The notes below the pieces were generated by a model that saw only the letters and a program-made list of their open reading frames with translations, was not told the origin of the DNA and searched no databases. This document shows, one piece after another, positions 61,321 through 64,000 of a stretch of DNA of 64,000 bases; the first letter of the stretch is position 1, and every line of letters begins with the position of its first letter. The DNA comes from Pseudarthrobacter enclensis (GTDB lineage: Bacteria > Actinomycetota > Actinomycetes > Actinomycetales > Micrococcaceae): positions 1 to 64,000 of the forward strand of contig NZ_JAUSRE010000008.1 of assembly GCF_030811655.1 (NCBI RefSeq). Reading direction: 5' to 3'. A program made the translations under genes and the position numbers.

Positions 61321-64000
61321 ATGAGTCTGTCCAACCGGGAGTACGTAGGACGCGCCCTTGAGGCCTTGGCGGTTGGCCTTGAGCCTTTTATCGCAGCAGT
61401 GTTCGTCGAGGTAGCCCCCGGCGTGGCCTGGACCAAGATCATTCAGCACAAGGACGAGAACGCCGGCCGCGCTGCGCAATCCTACGCAGCCACGGATCTC
61501 AGCCTGCAGCTGCGCATCATGACGGAATCCATGGGCTCACTTGGCTACCCCTTCAGCCTTCCGCATGACGCACGCAGCCACACCTCCGAGCTGCGCCAGG
61601 CACGCAACCGCTGGGCCCACAATGAGAGCTTCGACGACGCCGATACGTTCCGTACCCTGGACACCGCAGGTCGGCTGGCCAAAGTGATCGGGCTCGACCC
61701 AACTCACAGCGAGCTGGTTGCGCTTCTCACCGAGTACCAGAACCGGTCCTCTCCAAAGGAACAACCGGAAGAAGACCAGCAGGCTCTGCCGGCCGCCGTC
61801 GCGCAGTCCGACCACCCGGAGGACAGCCTTCCGGGTGAGCCCTCGGTCGCTGGGCCGGCTGAATCTGCTGCCCACGTTGTGGTTGAGGTGACCACAGCAG
61901 ATGCCCTGAGCTACGCGATGGCGCACAACGGCTTCCGCTTCGTCAGGCAGGTCAAGATCACCAACATGGGGGCGGAAATCCGTGGTGCGGTGGTCCAGGT
62001 GGAGGCCTCTGCGCAGTCAGGCCGGATCTCCGGTGACTTCCAGCAGTATGTGGATCTTGCCGCTGGCCAAACCATCACGCTCGATGACCTCAACGTCCCG
62101 GTTCAGGCCGCCACTATGTATGAACTGGCTGACCGCCAGATGGGAAAGGTGCTGGTGACCGTCCATTCGGCGGGCACGGACGCCGCAGTGGGGGAGCTGG
62201 GCCGCGCCGAGGCGGACCTGACGCTCCTGCCCGCCCAGTTGTGGATCGCCGGGCGGGGACTCGTCTCTTACGAGTTCCTGGCCGCGTACGTGCAGCCTCA
62301 CCATCCCAGCATCGCCAAGCTCATGTCCGAGGCCGCCGACATCCTCATGCAAACAACGGGCAGCGGCAGCTTCGACGGGTACCTGGAAGACGGGGACCGG
62401 GTTGATCAGATCGTGTTCGCCATCGCCCAGGCCATGAGCGCCCGTGACATCCGCTACAGCATGCCACCCGCCAGCTGGGGACTGGAAGGCCAGCAGGTAC
62501 GCACGCCGGCGCAGGTCCTTGACGACCGTTTGGGCACGTGCCTGGACACCACGCTGGTCCTGGCCGCCGCTTTGGAATTCTGCGGCATCAGGCCTCTGCT
62601 CTGGCTGGTGGACGGCCACGCCTTCCTCGGCTACTGGCGCGAGGAAGGCAGCCTCAGCACTGCGGCCTCCGACGACGTGCCCGAGCTGGTCAGCCTCGTA
62701 CAGCGGGGCTTCATCGGCCTCGTGGAAACCACGCTCCTCACCGGCAGTCAGCCGATCTCGGCCGCCGCACTCCGCAGCAGCCCGCTGAACCGTTATGTGG
62801 AAAGCGGCAATGACGAGATCAACGCGGTGACTGACATCAGGCGCGCCCGCCTCGATGGCATCTACCCGCTGCCGGCCCGGACCACGTCCGACGCCGGAAC
62901 CTACACCGTGGTCAACTACGTCCCGGAGACCAAGACTGCGCCGGCGCTGCCGAAGAAAGCAGCCTCAGGCGAGGGACCGGCCAGGACCACATCCGATGTT
63001 CCACCCCGGGTGGTCCAATGGAAGAACGCCCTGCTGGACCTGAGCCTGCGAAACAGGCTCATCAACTTCACTGACACGGCCCGGTTCCCACTCGCAGTGC
63101 CCACCGCGTGGATGGGCGCCTTCGAGGACCTCATCAGCAAGGGCACGTCCGTCAGCCTGCTTCCGTCCAACCAGATCAGTGCCATCCACCAGGAGCGAGG
63201 CGTCCGCTTCGGCAGGGACCTTCCCCAGGACGAACTCGCGGAGCTGCTCAGCTCCAAAAAGGCCGTGTTCGCCGAGGTCAACGAAGACGGCTACAACGCC
63301 AAGATGCGGGGGCTCGCCTACAAGGCAAAGACCCAGCTGGAGGAAACGGGAGCCAACAACCTCTACCTGGCCATTGGCAGCCTGATGTGGGAGCTGGACG
63401 GCCGGGCGCTTCGGTCCCCGCTGGTTCTGGTCCCGGTGAAGCTGACTTCTGCAGGGAAAAACGGTCTGTACCGCGTCACACTCGATGAGACCGGCCAGTC
63501 CACGCCGAACTATTGCCTCCTCGAGAAGCTGGCGCAGTCCCATGACCTGCGCATTCCGGGCCTCGCGGAGCCGGAGGAAGATGGATCCGGAATCGATTTG
63601 GACGCCGCGTTCGCAGCAGTTCGCGCCGCCGTTTCGGCCAAGGGCCTGGCCTTCCGGGTGGAGAACACCGTGGACCTGTCCATGTTGCAGTTCGCCAAAT
63701 TCCGCCTGTGGAAGGACCTTGACGAGAACTGGAAGGAATTCACCGCCAACAGCCTGGTGAAACACCTGATCAGCACCCCCACGGAACTCTATTCAGACAG
63801 CGTTGCCGTCACGCCCGACGTCGACCTGGACGCCTTGGCTGCCCAGTGTCCAATACCAGCGGACTCGTCGCAGCTGGAGGCAGTCGCGTCTGCGGTCGCC
63901 GGCCAGACGTTCGTCCTGGAAGGCCCCCCGGGCACCGGCAAGTCACAGACCATCACCAACCTCCTGACCCGCGCCATTGTCGACGGCAAACGGGTCCTGT
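61321..64000 (+). CDS. DUF4011 helicase with Swt1-HEPN and transglutaminase-like domains, 5' part
   Basis: The frame is open from ATG 61321 to the window edge (893 codons) and continues beyond. Residues about 1-125 are a Swt1-type HEPN domain with R95-NRWA-H100 (R-x4-H). Next come a beta domain, then a transglutaminase/papain-like segment (DDRLGTCLDTTLVLAAALEFCGIRPLLWLVDGHAFLGYW, catalytic-type Cys and His). The DUF4011 core is QWKNALLDLSLRNRLINF. The edge cuts an SF1 helicase at its Walker A (LEGPPGTGKSQTITNLL). Such proteins usually end with a helicase and nuclease, not visible here. An alternative ATG is at 61309. Likely antiphage. Confidence 0.85.
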   Translation, partial: MSLSNREYVGRALEALAVGLEPFIAAVFVEVAPGVAWTKIIQHKDENAGRAAQSYAATDLSLQLRIMTESMGSLGYPFSLPHDARSHTSELRQARNRWAHNESFDDADTFRTLDTAGRLAKVIGLDPTHSELVALLTEYQNRSSPKEQPEEDQQALPAAVAQSDHPEDSLPGEPSVAGPAESAAHVVVEVTTADALSYAMAHNGFRFVRQVKITNMGAEIRGAVVQVEASAQSGRISGDFQQYVDLAAGQTITLDDLNVPVQAATMYELADRQMGKVLVTVHSAGTDAAVGELGRAEADLTLLPAQLWIAGRGLVSYEFLAAYVQPHHPSIAKLMSEAADILMQTTGSGSFDGYLEDGDRVDQIVFAIAQAMSARDIRYSMPPASWGLEGQQVRTPAQVLDDRLGTCLDTTLVLAAALEFCGIRPLLWLVDGHAFLGYWREEGSLSTAASDDVPELVSLVQRGFIGLVETTLLTGSQPISAAALRSSPLNRYVESGNDEINAVTDIRRARLDGIYPLPARTTSDAGTYTVVNYVPETKTAPALPKKAASGEGPARTTSDVPPRVVQWKNALLDLSLRNRLINFTDTARFPLAVPTAWMGAFEDLISKGTSVSLLPSNQISAIHQERGVRFGRDLPQDELAELLSSKKAVFAEVNEDGYNAKMRGLAYKAKTQLEETGANNLYLAIGSLMWELDGRALRSPLVLVPVKLTSAGKNGLYRVTLDETGQSTPNYCLLEKLAQSHDLRIPGLAEPEEDGSGIDLDAAFAAVRAAVSAKGLAFRVENTVDLSMLQFAKFRLWKDLDENWKEFTANSLVKHLISTPTELYSDSVAVTPDVDLDALAAQCPIPADSSQLEAVASAVAGQTFVLEGPPGTGKSQTITNLLTRAIVDGKRVL

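Noticed and set aside
61152..61361. 69-codon frame before the DUF4011 gene
   Set aside because: No ribosome site or family features, and it runs into the DUF4011 coding region in another frame.

Overview
This window is high-GC actinobacterial DNA, most likely from the Arthrobacter/Pseudarthrobacter group (Micrococcaceae). The evidence is gene content, GTG/TTG start use, FCD-type GntR control of catabolic operons, and a 5S rRNA 3' tail at the left edge that reads like Micrococcaceae 5S. The species call is inference; no taxonomic marker is complete here.

Left part (1-8.4 kb): the end of an rRNA operon and its terminator, a block of 32-bp tandem repeats, then a 5-oxoproline (pyroglutamate) use cluster: pxpA, a fused pxpB-pxpC, a biotin carboxylase-BCCP fusion, an FCD/GntR regulator, a two-subunit putative permease (DUF969/DUF979) and a DUF2891 protein. 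Two copies of a TTGTT-G-AACAA palindrome, one before pxpA and one before the DUF969 gene, are probably the regulator's operators.

Lactate and gluconeogenesis (9.9-22 kb): a D-lactate dehydrogenase-type FAD/Fe-S enzyme, its FCD/GntR regulator and an L-lactate permease read leftward. lutABC, the PEP synthase regulatory protein and PEP synthase read rightward. Three TGGTC-N-GACCA operators lie in the divergent promoter region. Together they would import lactate, oxidise it to pyruvate and convert that to PEP.

Housekeeping and accessory genes (22-45 kb): CPBP protease, DinB, ion channel, GNAT, a DUF1214/DUF1254 pair, FAD dehydrogenase, diacylglycerol kinase-like protein, OFA-family MFS transporter with its small subunit, DUF1295 enzyme, TerC under a yybP-ykoY-type (Mn2+) riboswitch, two secreted PF04185 phosphoesterases including a Tat-exported phospholipase C, a secreted DUF1524 nuclease, a YoaK-like protein, a TMEM175-type channel, a GYD protein preceded by a 36-codon ORF, and an alcohol dehydrogenase-family oxidoreductase.

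Right part (45.2 kb to the edge): a defence island with clearly lower GC. It holds a DUF1156 DNA methylase with a Swt1-HEPN/DUF499 ATPase and a truncated GHKL ATPase in one operon; a C5-cytosine methyltransferase convergent with a GHKL ATPase that ends in a TIGR02391/HEPN-like module; an unrecognised 641-residue protein convergent with a HelD-like helicase; an HNH protein with an altered active site; a small protein; and a DUF4011 helicase that runs off the window and also starts with a Swt1-HEPN domain. HEPN-type R-x4-H motifs recur in three unrelated architectures. This cluster is the strongest candidate for undescribed biology in the window.
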